Shown here piece after piece: positions 63,444 to 64,000 of a DNA stretch of 64,000 bases. Location of the stretch: positions 1 to 64,000 of the forward strand of contig JAIPJY010000025.1 of the NCBI GenBank assembly GCA_021733925.1. The letters run 5' to 3'. This DNA is from Prosthecobacter sp. Lineage in GTDB: Bacteria > Verrucomicrobiota > Verrucomicrobiia > Verrucomicrobiales > Verrucomicrobiaceae. A program made the translations under genes and the position numbers. Position 1 is the first letter of the stretch; every line of letters begins with the position of its first letter. The notes below the pieces were generated by a model. The model saw only the letters and a list, made by a program, of their open reading frames with translations. It did not search any database and was not told where the DNA came from.

Positions 63444-64000
63444 TTACCTGATCAGCCCCCAGTTCCGGCCCAGCGGGAAGTAGCAGAACAAGCCGGGGCC
63501 GACGAGATTGCGCTCCGGCACAGAGCCCCAGTAGCGGCTGTCGGAACTGTTGTAGCTGTTGTCGCCCATGGCCCAGTATTCCCGCGCGTTGTCTCGGTTG
63601 CTCAACTCGCGCACGGTGCCGTCCGAAAGGAGGCCGAAGTTGCCGTAGCCTTTGTACAGGCCTTCCATGGCCCCCACGCGCTTCATGCCGAACTCTTCAG
63701 CGGGCTTGCCGTTCACCCAAAGCACGGGCGATTTGACTTCGAGCCGGTCTCCAGGCACGCCGACGAGCCGCTTGATGTAATGCTGCGAGCCCTCTTCAAC
63801 GCTCACCCGCATGTAAGGGCTGCGAATGTTCTTCGTGGTGAAGACAAAGACCTCGCCACGGGTGGGGCGGCGGAAGTTGTAGGCGAATTTGTTCACCAGC
63901 ACGTGGTCGCCGGTGTCCAGGGTGCCGCGCGCCAGCAACTGCCCTTCGGTGACATAAGTCCCGCCTGATTCCCCGAGCTTTTGCTCCACCCGCGCATCGG
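63444..64000 (-). CDS. lepB: Signal peptidase I (5' end outside window)
   Basis: The minus frame runs open to the window edge, so the N-terminus (membrane helices and nucleophile Ser motif) is missing. 'TGDHVLVNKFAYNFRRPTRG' and 'HYIKRLVGVPGDRLEV' with the general-base Lys, then 'YWAMGDNSYNSSDSRYWGSV', are boxes C to E of type I signal peptidases. It removes signal peptides from the many exported proteins here. Confidence 0.93.
   Translation of the reverse strand, partial: DARVEQKLGESGGTYVTEGQLLARGTLDTGDHVLVNKFAYNFRRPTRGEVFVFTTKNIRSPYMRVSVEEGSQHYIKRLVGVPGDRLEVKSPVLWVNGKPAEEFGMKRVGAMEGLYKGYGNFGLLSDGTVRELSNRDNAREYWAMGDNSYNSSDSRYWGSVPERNLVGPGLFCYFPLGRNWGLIR

Overview
This 64 kb window looks like part of a Verrucomicrobiota chromosome, most like Prosthecobacter/Verrucomicrobium relatives. 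The reasons are the density of exported PQQ-type beta-propellers, a sulfatase, DUF1080 and DUF3604 proteins, PPC-domain and Gfo/Idh/MocA proteins, a high GC content (judged by eye, not computed), an 'NPYAAP' membrane protein, and large dispersed palindromic repeats between genes. No rRNA, tRNA, CRISPR array, transposase or phage gene was seen. Start codons were reset where the longest frame began upstream of an obvious signal peptide or conserved N-terminus.

Layout. 1-6.6 kb: a truncated SMP-30 lactonase, an exported beta-propeller, ribulokinase with a tiny membrane protein, then a forward run of DUF1080, dienelactone hydrolase and TraB-like exported proteins. 6.6-7.6 kb: a repeat array. 7.6-15.4 kb: PPC protein, membrane protein and FAD oxidoreductase on the minus strand, divergent from a DUF3604 (PHP-like) protein. 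15.7-22.4 kb: TolC-type lipoprotein, sulfatase, an S4 protein overlapping YggS, and a Tat-exported Gfo/Idh/MocA protein, with more repeats. 22.6-31.3 kb: RodA, an orphan dipeptide-type ATPase, a Ser/Thr kinase, a polysaccharide-export-like lipoprotein, DoxX, RuvC, a SET-domain protein, a SurA/PpiD-like foldase, a TPR protein and an SDR.

31.4-39.2 kb is the most unusual region. It holds two proline-rich envelope proteins, then a 1603-residue secreted protein with five Ig-like modules and a C-terminal transglutaminase-like Cys-His-Asp domain. That gene is followed 3 bases later by a membrane-anchored partner. 39.5-47.1 kb: an exported methyltransferase, small hypothetical proteins, an orphan PabA/TrpG and glycyl-tRNA synthetase.

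47.1-53.7 kb: a LysR-type regulator divergent from a cation/proton antiporter, followed by a TauE/SafE permease. Its upstream region is a near copy of the regulator-antiporter operator, ATAG-N7-CTAT box included, so all three probably form one regulon. HrpB helicase and a SUKH-like protein follow. 53.8-64 kb: a LytM-like/YkuD fusion, another exported propeller, an HhH membrane protein paired with an OmpA-like protein, a PfkB kinase, MenB, AccB-AccC (fatty acid synthesis), a small membrane protein and the truncated signal peptidase I gene.

The best leads for something undescribed are the secreted transglutaminase-like protein with its partner, the duplicated LysR operator, and a family of inverted-repeat elements at four loci that share ends but carry two different cores.
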